From positions 1 to 7,606 of the forward strand of contig QJWF01000149.1 of the NCBI GenBank assembly GCA_003235435.1: a DNA stretch of 7,606 nt, written 5' to 3'. Origin of the DNA: Nitrosomonadales bacterium (GTDB lineage Bacteria; Pseudomonadota; Gammaproteobacteria; Burkholderiales; Gallionellaceae). Both the position numbers and the translations under genes were made by a program. A model generated the notes under the pieces. The model worked only from the letters and a program-made list of their open reading frames with translations. It was not told the origin of the DNA and did not search any database. Numbering within the stretch: position 1 is the stretch's first letter; the number at the start of each line of letters is the position of its first letter. Positions 1-5,760 of this stretch are shown here, one piece after another.

Positions 1-335
1 GTGAGAACACCCGGAATGCCGTGAAAGACTTTGTCTATCGCGAACTTGACCACGTGCGGGTAAAAGGTAAAGATAAGCCCGTGGCGATTTACGAACCTGT
101 CGGACCTGTTGCAAAGGTCAGCAATGAAATGCATGAAGAGATCAAGCTATTCCATGAAATGCGGCGCTTGTATCGCAAGCAGGACTGGGATCAGGCGGAA
201 TTGCAGTTGATGAATCTGCAACGCATGTCGCCTGATAACGCGCTGTATCATATCTATATCAGGCGCATTGCCTATTTTCGTAAAAATCCGCAGGCAGCGG
301 ATTGGGATGGGGTGTTCGTTTTCGATACCAAGTAG
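1..335 (+). CDS. Class III adenylate/guanylate cyclase, C-terminal end (partial, 5' end outside window)
   Basis: Only the last 110 codons are present; the reading frame enters at base 3 and stops at TAG 333-335. The first visible residues, ENTRNAV followed by FVYRELDHVRVKGKDKPVAIYE, are the typical end of a class III cyclase catalytic domain, which closes on a beta-strand rich in R-x-K-G-K and then I-Y-E. After it comes a helical tail of about 70 residues (EIKLFHEMRRLYRKQDWDQAE, then DWDGV near the end). Such a tail is common in betaproteobacterial cyclases that carry an N-terminal CHASE2 sensor, but the sensor itself is not in view. The enzyme would make cAMP or cGMP from ATP or GTP; the substrate-specifying residues lie outside the window. 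The next gene, a probable cyclic-nucleotide phosphodiesterase, begins 30 bases downstream, so the two are probably co-transcribed. A GTG at base 21 lies inside the domain and is not the real start. Confidence 0.85.
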   Translation, partial: ENTRNAVKDFVYRELDHVRVKGKDKPVAIYEPVGPVAKVSNEMHEEIKLFHEMRRLYRKQDWDQAELQLMNLQRMSPDNALYHIYIRRIAYFRKNPQAADWDGVFVFDTK

Positions 336-365
336 CAAAACATGGATTCAGGATAAACAGGAAAT

Positions 366-1130
366 ATGAAATTAAGAGTGCTGGGATGCAGCGGAGGAAT
401 TGGTGGCAATCTGCGCACCACTTCGTTTCTGCTAGATCACGACGTGTTGATCGATGCGGGCACGGGCGTGAGCGAGCTCAGCCTGGCCGAACTGTGCGCA
501 ATCGATCATATCTTCGTCACACACTCGCACCTTGATCATATCGCATGCATTCCGATGTTGCTCGACAGCGTTTGGACGTTGCGCCAGCAACCGATAACAA
601 TTTACGCGATTGGAGAAACGCTGGAAATACTCAAGCAGCATATCTTTAACTGGAAGATATGGCCTGATTTCAGTGAAATTCCAAGCGCACAACATCCATC
701 TATGCTTTACCAGTCGATAGAACTTGGCAAGACGGTAGTGCTGAACGGGCGCAATATTACCGCCATACCTGCCAATCATGTCGTGCCAGCGGTAGGTTAC
801 CATTTGGACAGCGGTGCCGCCAGCCTGGTATTCAGCGGTGACACCACCACCAATAATGCACTGTGGAAGGTGGTCAACAAAATTGACAATTTGCGTTACC
901 TTATCATTGAGTCGGCATTCTCCAACAGCGAGAAGGATCTGGCAGTGCTGTCCAAACACCTGTGTCCCAGTATGCTCTCCATGGAGCTAGCCAAATTCAA
1001 GCGCGAGGCGGAGGTATTCATCACGCATCTCAAGCCCGGTGAACTTGAACAGACCATGCAAGAGATAAAGGAGAGTGTTCGCGATATCCGGCCGCAGATG
1101 CTGCTGAACAATCAGGAGTTCGAGTTCTGA
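366..1130 (+). CDS. MBL-fold hydrolase, probable class II 3',5'-cyclic-nucleotide phosphodiesterase
   Basis: A 254-residue protein with the metallo-beta-lactamase fold. The N-terminus MKLRVLGCSGGIGG is the usual first strand and loop. The metal-binding motif HSHLDH is at residues 53-58, H138 follows in the PANH segment, D159 is in FSGD, and H221 is in ITHLKP. That is the complete set of ligands for a two-metal site. The stretch H-S-H-L-D-H-I-x-x-I-P-x-x-x-D-S resembles the class II cyclic-nucleotide phosphodiesterase signature (yeast PDE1, bacterial CpdP), with Cys where Gly/Ser is usual. It has no signal peptide and should be cytoplasmic. It would hydrolyse cAMP or cGMP to the 5'-nucleotide, opposing the cyclase encoded just upstream. 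The start is ATG 366 with AGGAA at 359-363, a rather short spacing. An MBL enzyme acting on another phosphodiester cannot be excluded; the cyclase neighbour is the main argument for the specific call. Confidence 0.82.
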   Translation: MKLRVLGCSGGIGGNLRTTSFLLDHDVLIDAGTGVSELSLAELCAIDHIFVTHSHLDHIACIPMLLDSVWTLRQQPITIYAIGETLEILKQHIFNWKIWPDFSEIPSAQHPSMLYQSIELGKTVVLNGRNITAIPANHVVPAVGYHLDSGAASLVFSGDTTTNNALWKVVNKIDNLRYLIIESAFSNSEKDLAVLSKHLCPSMLSMELAKFKREAEVFITHLKPGELEQTMQEIKESVRDIRPQMLLNNQEFEF

Positions 1131-1393
1131 TGCGACTACCGGCCATTCCATTGGATTGTCAAATGTCGACGAACGGCTGGCTGGATATAAACGGCATAAA
1201 TACCGTGAGAATTGCAGGTTTTTTGAGTCACGCATCCACTGATGCATGAATTGTTTCAGGGTTATGTTTTGAATCGGAATTCAAATTACAACATGACACA
1301 TAAACGGCGGGGGCTGGCCAAATGTTCTGGCGCCCAAGCCGGCATGATGATCGTGATTCCTTGTGGTTAGACGAGATTGGCAGGGGGTAAGAG
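1131..1393. other. Intergenic gap before the pilus ATPase gene
   Basis: This 263-base gap holds no convincing gene. No hairpin followed by a T-run is seen after the phosphodiesterase gene, so transcription may read through. The most noticeable element is an inverted repeat at 1268-1285, TTTGAAT-CGGA-ATTCAAA, with seven-base perfect arms. A weaker five-base stem, GCATC-CACT-GATGC, lies at 1232-1245. Either could be an operator or a transcript hairpin. I could not find a -35/-10 pair or a -24/-12 element that I trust, so the promoter for the ATPase operon is not assigned. Confidence 0.5.
1268..1285. repeat. 18-base inverted repeat upstream of GAF-PilB gene
   Basis: TTTGAAT (1268-1274) and ATTCAAA (1279-1285) are exact reverse complements around a CGGA spacer. 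The element lies about 110 bases before the ATG of the GAF-containing pilus ATPase gene. It is AT-rich and could be an operator for a dimeric regulator. No known regulator is recognised, and a repeat this short can arise by chance. Confidence 0.4.
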
Positions 1394-3796
1394 ATGAGTA
1401 CTGTAATGGCAAACAAGAGTCCTGCTGGCAGCGCAGGTGACATGAACATCAAGCTTGAGTTCAACAAGAATCTCAATCATGTCACCAACAAGATACATGC
1501 CACCGGCAATGTGGAAGAAATCATGCTGGATGTCAGCAAGGACATCTGCATATTGTTCAATGCAGACCGCCTGACCATTTATGTGGTCGGGGAAGATAAT
1601 GTTTCGCTTGTTTCCAAAGTGAAGACCGGACTGAATTCATTCAAGGATCTGAAGTTGCCGATCGCTGAGCATAGCATCGCCGGTTATGCAGCCATGAAAA
1701 AGAAGCTGCTCAACATTAAAGATGTTTACGATGAAAAAGAACTGGCGAATTACAGTCCGCACTTGCGTTTTTTGCAGGAAGTGGACAAGCGAACCGGATA
1801 TCGCACCAAGCAGATGCTTGTCGTTCCAATTCTGGATGCTACCAACAATGATCTGATCGGTGTCATCCAGGTCATCAACAACAAGGCAGGTGTCCCGTTT
1901 GCCGCTTCGATCGAAGAAGGGGCCAGGGAGCTGGCGCAGACCATGGCGGTAGCGTTGCGCCAGCGCCTGCAAAGCACTACGGCTAAAACAAAATATGACT
2001 ACCTGGTTGCCGATGCAGTGTTATCTGCCGCTGAATTCGAACTGGCAACGCGTACAGCGCGACGCAAAGGAATCGATATCGAGGATGTTTTGATCGACGA
2101 ATTCCAGGTCAGTAGCGCTGCCTTGGGAAAGGCGCTGTCAAGTTTTTTCGGTGTGCCTTACGAGCCTTTTCGTGCTGATCGCATCAAACCGGCGGAGCTG
2201 TTGCGCAACCTGAGGCGAGAATACGTCAAAAGCGGCCACTGGATTCCGATAGACGAGACTCAGGACGGATTGATGATACTGACCACGGATCCGGAGCGGA
2301 TCCAGGCTTCCCGGGTAGTCAACAATATATTTCCGAAACACAGGCTGAACTACCTGGTTTGCTCACAGCGCGAGTTCACGCAGTACCTGGACTTGTTCTA
2401 CAGCGGGAAATCGTCAGTGGACGGCACCGGCGCCTTTGTAGCCGATGACTCATCAGTGGATGATCTGCTGACCAGCCTTGGCGGGGATGAAGAAGAAGTT
2501 TCCGGCGCCAGCCAGGAAGATGTCAGTGCCGCTGCCGACAACGAACTGGTCAAATTGGTCAACAAGATCATCATCGATGCCTACCGGATGGGTGCCTCAG
2601 ACATACATGTCGAGCCCGGCCCAGGCAAGGCGAAGACCCAGATCCGGGTGCGCAAGGACGGTTCGTTGCTCAATTACATCGAGGTTCCCTCCACGTACCG
2701 CAATGCGCTGGTGACGCGCCTGAAGATCATGTGCGATCTGGATATTTCCGAGAAGCGCAGGCCCCAGGACGGCAAGATCAAGTTCAAGAAGTTCGGCCCG
2801 CTGGATATCGAACTGCGCGTTGCGACGATACCTTCCCAGGGCGGGGTAGAAGACGTGGTGATGCGTATCCTCGCCTCCGGGGAGCCGTTGCCGCTGGAGA
2901 AAATGGGCTTCTCCGCGAGAAACAATGAGTTGATCCAGGCTACAGTAAGCAAACCTTATGGGTTGTTCTTCGTGTGCGGCCCGACCGGTTCAGGTAAAAC
3001 CACCACGCTGCATTCCATCCTCAAGTTCATCAACAAACCGGACACCAAGATCTGGACCGCGGAAGATCCGGTCGAAATCACCCAGAAGGGGCTTCGGCAG
3101 GTGCAGATCAACAAGAAAGCAGGCCTCGATTTTGCCGTCATCATGCGCGCTTTCCTGCGTGCCGATCCTGATGTGATCATGGTCGGCGAGATGCGCGACA
3201 AGGAAACCGTCTCCATAGGTATCGAAGCTTCGCTGACCGGACACCTTGTGTTCGCCACCCTGCATACCAACAGCGCGCCGGAATCCATCATCCGCTTGCT
3301 GGACATGGGCATGGATCCCTTCAATTTCTCCGATGCGCTGTTGGGTATACTGGCTCAGCGCCTTGCGAAACGCCTGTGTTCTGATTGCAAGAAACCGCAT
3401 GTCGCGACCAACGAAGAGATCAAGGCGCTGCTTACCGAGTACAGTTCCGAACTGACCAATACTGCAACGTGGAAGAAAGACCCGGCTGCCGCGATGAAGG
3501 CACTCTATGCCGAATGGGGGAAGTTATTTGCCGACAAACAGGGAAAATTCACCCTTTATTCTCCTGTAGGCTGCGACAAGTGTACTGGCACCGGCTATCG
3601 CGGACGGGTTGGATTGCATGAGCTGCTGATCGGCAGCGATCCCGTTAAAAAAGCCATTCAAGAGCACGCTCGCGTTGCGGAATTGCTGGCTATAGCGCTG
3701 GATGAAGGCATGCACACGCTTAAGCAGGACGGCATGGAAAAGGTCCTGCAGGGTATCACCGATATGCATCAGGTGCGTGCCGTTTGCATCAAGTAA
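1394..3796 (+). CDS. pilB: Type IV pilus assembly ATPase (PilB/GspE family) with N-terminal GAF domain
   Basis: An 800-residue hexameric secretion ATPase of the PilB/GspE class, acting at the inner-membrane base of the machine to drive pilin polymerisation. Residues ~25-190 form a GAF sensor domain (segment DKRTGYRTKQMLVVP at 131-145). Residues ~200-335 resemble the MshEN/GspE N-terminal domain (GVPYEPF at 253-259), and an acidic linker spans 350-380. The motor follows: Walker A GPTGSGKTTT 529-538, Asp-box region WTAEDPVE 554-561, Walker B DVIMVGEMRD 593-602, and His-box TGHLVFATLHTN 615-626. Two CxxC pairs (C662/C665 and C727/C730) form the usual zinc site, with about 25 more residues between them than I expect for PilB. 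An ordinary PilB is about 570 residues; the extra length is mostly the GAF domain. The start is ATG 1394 with AGGGG at 1382-1386. A split GAF/HD-GYP gene follows after 12 bases, so they likely form an operon. A GspE role is possible, but the pilin downstream favours a pilus role. Confidence 0.9.
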   Translation: MSTVMANKSPAGSAGDMNIKLEFNKNLNHVTNKIHATGNVEEIMLDVSKDICILFNADRLTIYVVGEDNVSLVSKVKTGLNSFKDLKLPIAEHSIAGYAAMKKKLLNIKDVYDEKELANYSPHLRFLQEVDKRTGYRTKQMLVVPILDATNNDLIGVIQVINNKAGVPFAASIEEGARELAQTMAVALRQRLQSTTAKTKYDYLVADAVLSAAEFELATRTARRKGIDIEDVLIDEFQVSSAALGKALSSFFGVPYEPFRADRIKPAELLRNLRREYVKSGHWIPIDETQDGLMILTTDPERIQASRVVNNIFPKHRLNYLVCSQREFTQYLDLFYSGKSSVDGTGAFVADDSSVDDLLTSLGGDEEEVSGASQEDVSAAADNELVKLVNKIIIDAYRMGASDIHVEPGPGKAKTQIRVRKDGSLLNYIEVPSTYRNALVTRLKIMCDLDISEKRRPQDGKIKFKKFGPLDIELRVATIPSQGGVEDVVMRILASGEPLPLEKMGFSARNNELIQATVSKPYGLFFVCGPTGSGKTTTLHSILKFINKPDTKIWTAEDPVEITQKGLRQVQINKKAGLDFAVIMRAFLRADPDVIMVGEMRDKETVSIGIEASLTGHLVFATLHTNSAPESIIRLLDMGMDPFNFSDALLGILAQRLAKRLCSDCKKPHVATNEEIKALLTEYSSELTNTATWKKDPAAAMKALYAEWGKLFADKQGKFTLYSPVGCDKCTGTGYRGRVGLHELLIGSDPVKKAIQEHARVAELLAIALDEGMHTLKQDGMEKVLQGITDMHQVRAVCIK

Positions 3797-3808
3797 TAAA
3801 GTGCACCC

Positions 3809-4417
3809 ATGCAATCCTCCGACTACCTGTTGCGTCGACTCAAGGAATTAAACGAGATCGGCATTGCGCTGTCCAGGCAGCACGATATCAACAGCCTGCT
3901 GGAGACCATACTGGTTGCGGCAAAACGCATAACCAATGCGGATGCAGGGACGCTTTATCTTTACGAACCGGATCAGCAGATTCTGCGCTTCGAGATTTTA
4001 CGCAACGATACGCTCAAGACCGCCATGGGGGGCACCAGCGGCGGACCGATCAGCTTCTATCCGATCCGGCTGTACAATGAAGCGGGTAACCCAAACCATG
4101 CCATGGTGGTGAGCCATGCGGCCTTGACCGGCGAGACGGTAAATATCCCAGACGCCTATATGGCGCAAGGCTTCGATTTTTCCGGCACCAAGAATTTCGA
4201 TACCAAGACAGGCTACCATTCAAAATCCTTTCTGACCGTGCCGATGCTCAATCATGAGAATGAAGTCATCGGCGTACTCCAGCTGATCAATGCGCAAGAC
4301 AAGGAAGACGGCAAGATCGTTGAATTTTCGGCAGATGATCAGCAGATAATCGAATCGCTCGCCTCGGTCGCCTCATCGTGCAGCTGGAAGAACTGTTTGA
4401 GGGTTTCATACAACTGA
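3809..4417 (+). pseudogene. GAF-domain half of a broken GAF/HD-GYP phosphodiesterase gene
   Basis: The frame encodes 202 residues. Residues ~10-186 form a GAF ligand-binding domain: RRLKELNEIGIALSRQHDIN at the start, the central N-F-D-x-x-TGY segment at 129-136, then SFLTVPML and NEVIGVLQLINAQD, closing with FSADDQQIIESLAS. From residue 187 the frame departs from the family pattern and ends in a non-homologous tail (CSWKNCLRVSYN). The expected continuation into the HD-GYP domain, VQLEELFEGFIQL, is intact one frame back, starting at 4378. The intact gene would therefore encode one GAF + HD-GYP protein of about 545-550 residues. The ATG lies 12 bases after the ATPase stop with only a weak ribosome site, which suggests translational coupling to that gene. 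The GAF half alone could still fold and bind ligand. It is called broken because of the family architecture; a sequencing error is the main alternative. Confidence 0.7.
4359..4374 (+). repeat. 7-base direct repeat at the GAF/HD-GYP reading-frame break
   Basis: TCGCCTC occurs at 4359-4365 and again at 4368-4374, separated by GG. The repeat sits exactly where the GAF frame stops making family-like sequence (residue S186, codon 4364-4366) and the HD-GYP frame starts to do so (L-I-V from 4372). Short direct repeats are common endpoints of slippage deletions. Against the usual linker of this family (roughly QAAVALTN between ESLAS and the LIxQLEELFE helix), about 8 codons plus one base, 25 bases, appear to be missing. 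The repeat is seen directly; the deletion size is inferred from recalled family sequences. Confidence 0.6.
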
Positions 4418-5412
4418 TAAATACCGCAATCGACGACAAGTCGGCCTATACCGGGGGGCATTGTGCCCGCGTTCCGGCTTTGACCATGATGCTTGCAGAA
4501 GCAGTCAATCGTACCGAACAAGGTCCCCTCAAGGATTTCGTGATGACGGAAAAAGACCGCAGGGAACTCAAGATCGCCGGCTTGCTGCATGACTGCGGCA
4601 AGATCACCACCCCGGTGCATGTGGTGGACAAGGCGACCAAGCTGCAGACCCTGTTCGACCGCATTCATTTGCTTGATACGCGCTTCGAAGTGCTTAAACG
4701 CGATGCAGAGATCGCCATGTTGCGTGAAGTTGCAGGTGCGGGCTCGGATGTACGGCGTTCTGATGCCGCAAAGCAAGAGCATGCAGCGCGGATCGCGCAA
4801 CTGGACCAGGACCGCGAATTTCTCCGGCATTGCAACATCGGTTGCGAGTCGATGTCCGAAGGGGAACAGCAGCGCGTGCGCCAGATAGCTTCTTACAGAT
4901 GGCTCGGCGTCGACGGGAAGGAATGCAATTTCCTGAATGACGATGAAGTGGAGAACCTGACCATAAGTTCCGGCACGCTAACCGCGGCCGAACGGGAAAC
5001 CATAAACCATCACATCGATGTCACGATAAAGATGCTGGATTCCCTGCCTTGGCCGAAACACCTCAAGAACGTCCCGGAATATGCCGGAGGGCACCACGAG
5101 CGCATGGATGGAAAAGGCTACCCGCGCGGACTGACGCGCGAGCAGATGTCGGTTCAGGCCAGAGTCATGGGCATCGCGGATATTTTCGAGGCACTTACCG
5201 CCAAGGACAGACCTTACAAAAAAGGCAAATCGCTTACAGAATCCCTGACCATCCTTGGGAATTTCAAACTTGGTGGACATGTCGATCCGGATCTGTTCGA
5301 TATCTTCATCCGCGAAAAGGTGTATCTCGACTATGCATTCCAATTCCTGCACCCCGAACAGATTGACGACGTCGAACTAGGCATGATCCCGGGAGTCAAT
5401 CTTGGAACCTAG
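4378..5412 (+). CDS. HD-GYP domain c-di-GMP phosphodiesterase, detached from its GAF domain
   Basis: A 344-residue frame opening at GTG 4378, inside the end of the GAF frame (40-base overlap, different frame). It carries a full HD-GYP domain, which linearises c-di-GMP: GGH 26-28, HDCGK 71-75, HH 211-212, HHExxDGxGYP at 239-249, and D268 in ADIFEALTAKDRPYK. Residue 24, four before H28, is Tyr, whereas three-metal HD-GYP enzymes such as PmGH have Glu there, so a two-metal site is likelier. About 110 extra residues (~87-198, helical and charged) are inserted between HDCGK and the GYP half. No Shine-Dalgarno site precedes the GTG, and the N-terminal helix VQLEELFEGFIQLINTAID normally follows a GAF domain. 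The frame is therefore probably the 3' half of a broken gene, expressed, if at all, by reinitiation. The catalytic residues look intact. It ends 348 bases before pilA, with no clear terminator. Confidence 0.8.
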   Translation: MQLEELFEGFIQLINTAIDDKSAYTGGHCARVPALTMMLAEAVNRTEQGPLKDFVMTEKDRRELKIAGLLHDCGKITTPVHVVDKATKLQTLFDRIHLLDTRFEVLKRDAEIAMLREVAGAGSDVRRSDAAKQEHAARIAQLDQDREFLRHCNIGCESMSEGEQQRVRQIASYRWLGVDGKECNFLNDDEVENLTISSGTLTAAERETINHHIDVTIKMLDSLPWPKHLKNVPEYAGGHHERMDGKGYPRGLTREQMSVQARVMGIADIFEALTAKDRPYKKGKSLTESLTILGNFKLGGHVDPDLFDIFIREKVYLDYAFQFLHPEQIDDVELGMIPGVNLGT

Positions 5413-5471
5413 TGACCACTCTTCGACTGCTGCTTGAGCTCTGGAAAACTTGTTCACTGGCAGCGTTTTCA

Positions 5472-5510
5472 TATGGCGCCATACTGACGAAAATCGTCAG
5501 TCAGCTGACG
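5472..5510. repeat. Cluster of adjoining palindromes with alternative hairpins
   Basis: Three dyads are packed into 39 bases. TATGGCGCCATA at 5472-5483 is a perfect 12-base palindrome. ACTGACGA (5483-5490) and TCGTCAGT (5494-5501) are perfect eight-base arms around AAA. CGTCAG (5495-5500) can instead pair with a further CTGACG (5505-5510) around a TCAG loop, so two hairpins compete for the same strand. There is no T-run, so this is not a standard terminator. It could be a multi-site operator, an enhancer for the pilin promoter, or mRNA 3'-end structure. Confidence 0.6.
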
Positions 5511-5619
5511 GATTTGGATTGTTTGGACGATAGAAAACGGTCCTGATAAGCAGGGGTATATTCACTGTAATATTGCACGAGATTCTGCCTAGGCCAGGCG
5601 TTTGATAATAATCTCTATT

Positions 5620-5632
5620 AATCAATCTATTG
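5620..5632 (+). promoter_or_regulatory. Probable IHF-binding site
   Basis: AATCAATCTATTG matches the IHF consensus WATCAANNNNTTR at every defined position and lies in an AT-rich tract (about 5601-5639). It is centred roughly 90 bases upstream of the predicted pilin transcript start. IHF commonly bends DNA between a sigma-54 promoter and the enhancer-bound activator, and this placement fits that role. The match is seen; occupancy is inferred. Confidence 0.55.
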
Positions 5633-5651
5633 CATAAATGCCGTTCACGAT

Positions 5652-5667
5652 TGGACATTCTTGTCCA
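5652..5667. promoter_or_regulatory. Palindrome TGGACA-N4-TGTCCA, candidate activator site
   Basis: TGGACA (5652-5657) and TGTCCA (5662-5667) form a perfect inverted repeat with a TTCT spacer, about 50-67 bases before the predicted pilin transcript start and 25 bases before the -24 box. Pilin genes with sigma-54 promoters are normally activated by PilR, whose described sites contain T-rich sequence followed by a TGTC core; TTCTTGTC here is compatible. The location is closer to the promoter than usual PilR sites, so another dimeric regulator is possible. Confidence 0.4.
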
Positions 5668-5692
5668 GTTTCGGAAGCTCTTCAGGCGACAC

Positions 5693-5708
5693 TGGCACGT
5701 CTATTGCT
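5693..5708 (+). promoter_or_regulatory. Sigma-54 (RpoN) -24/-12 promoter of pilA
   Basis: TGGCAC at 5693-5698, five bases, then TTGCT at 5704-5708 reproduces the sigma-54 consensus TGGCAC-N5-TTGCW exactly. With the C of GC (5707) at -12, transcription should begin near 5719, giving a leader of about 42 bases before the pilin ATG. Sigma-54 with the PilS/PilR two-component system is the classical control of type IV major pilin genes. PilS and PilR are not in the window, so their involvement is inferred. Confidence 0.88.
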
Positions 5709-5721
5709 CCCTATATCAGCG

Positions 5722-5738
5722 ACACACACTGTGTGTGT
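5722..5738 (+). other. Perfect AC/GT hairpin at the predicted 5' end of pilA mRNA
   Basis: ACACACA (5722-5728), CTG, TGTGTGT (5732-5738) forms a perfect seven-pair stem with a three-base loop, extendable by a G-U pair at its base. It begins only about three bases after the predicted transcript start. A stem at the extreme 5' end can protect an abundant mRNA from RNase E-type decay, which would suit a highly expressed pilin. That role is inferred. Confidence 0.5.
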
Positions 5739-5748
5739 TTTACATCAT

Positions 5749-5754
5749 AAGGAG
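5749..5754 (+). promoter_or_regulatory. Strong ribosome binding site fixing the pilin start
   Basis: AAGGAG lies six bases before ATG 5761. It decides the start: the frame is open further upstream to about 5638, but those codons precede or overlap the sigma-54 promoter and would not give a prepilin leader. Confidence 0.88.
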
Positions 5755-5760
5755 CATCAC

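Larger units (their letters stand above)
5413..5692. promoter_or_regulatory. Upstream regulatory region of the pilin gene (no gene)
   Basis: No believable coding sequence is present between the HD-GYP stop and the pilin promoter. The region is unusually full of dyads: GAAAAC/GTTTTC arms at 5444-5449 and 5465-5470, a 12-base palindrome at 5472-5483, a strong hairpin at 5483-5501 overlapping an alternative one to 5510, an IHF-type site at 5620-5632 and a palindrome at 5652-5667. No hairpin is followed by a T-run, so the upstream operon has no obvious intrinsic terminator here. The arrangement of distal dyads, bend site and sigma-54 promoter is what an enhancer-dependent promoter would need. Confidence 0.55.

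Noticed and set aside
432..959. Open frame on the minus strand opposite the MBL-fold gene
   Set aside because: It is a shadow of a gene with complete catalytic motifs on the plus strand; the product resembles nothing.
1191..1206. Near-palindrome ACGG...CCGT in the gap before the ATPase gene
   Set aside because: Only four-base arms match and the interior does not pair, so it is expected by chance.
1314..1331. Sigma-54-like sequence TGGCCAAATGTTCTGG before the ATPase gene
   Set aside because: The -12 element lacks the essential GC at the correct spacing from GG, so the match is too poor.
4359..4380. Programmed -1 ribosomal frameshift joining GAF and HD-GYP
   Set aside because: The direction fits (-1), but there is no X-XXY-YYZ slippery heptamer or run of identical bases. 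The joined product would also still lack about eight linker residues, which points to a deletion.
5587..5599. GCCTAGGCCAGGC dyad as a terminator for the HD-GYP operon
   Set aside because: The stem is only four bases and no T-run follows; it lies 175 bases past the stop codon.
5638..5760. Upstream extension of the pilin reading frame to an ATG at 5638
   Set aside because: The extension overlaps the sigma-54 promoter and has no ribosome site. The start at 5761 has AAGGAG and a correct six-residue-plus-Gly prepilin leader.
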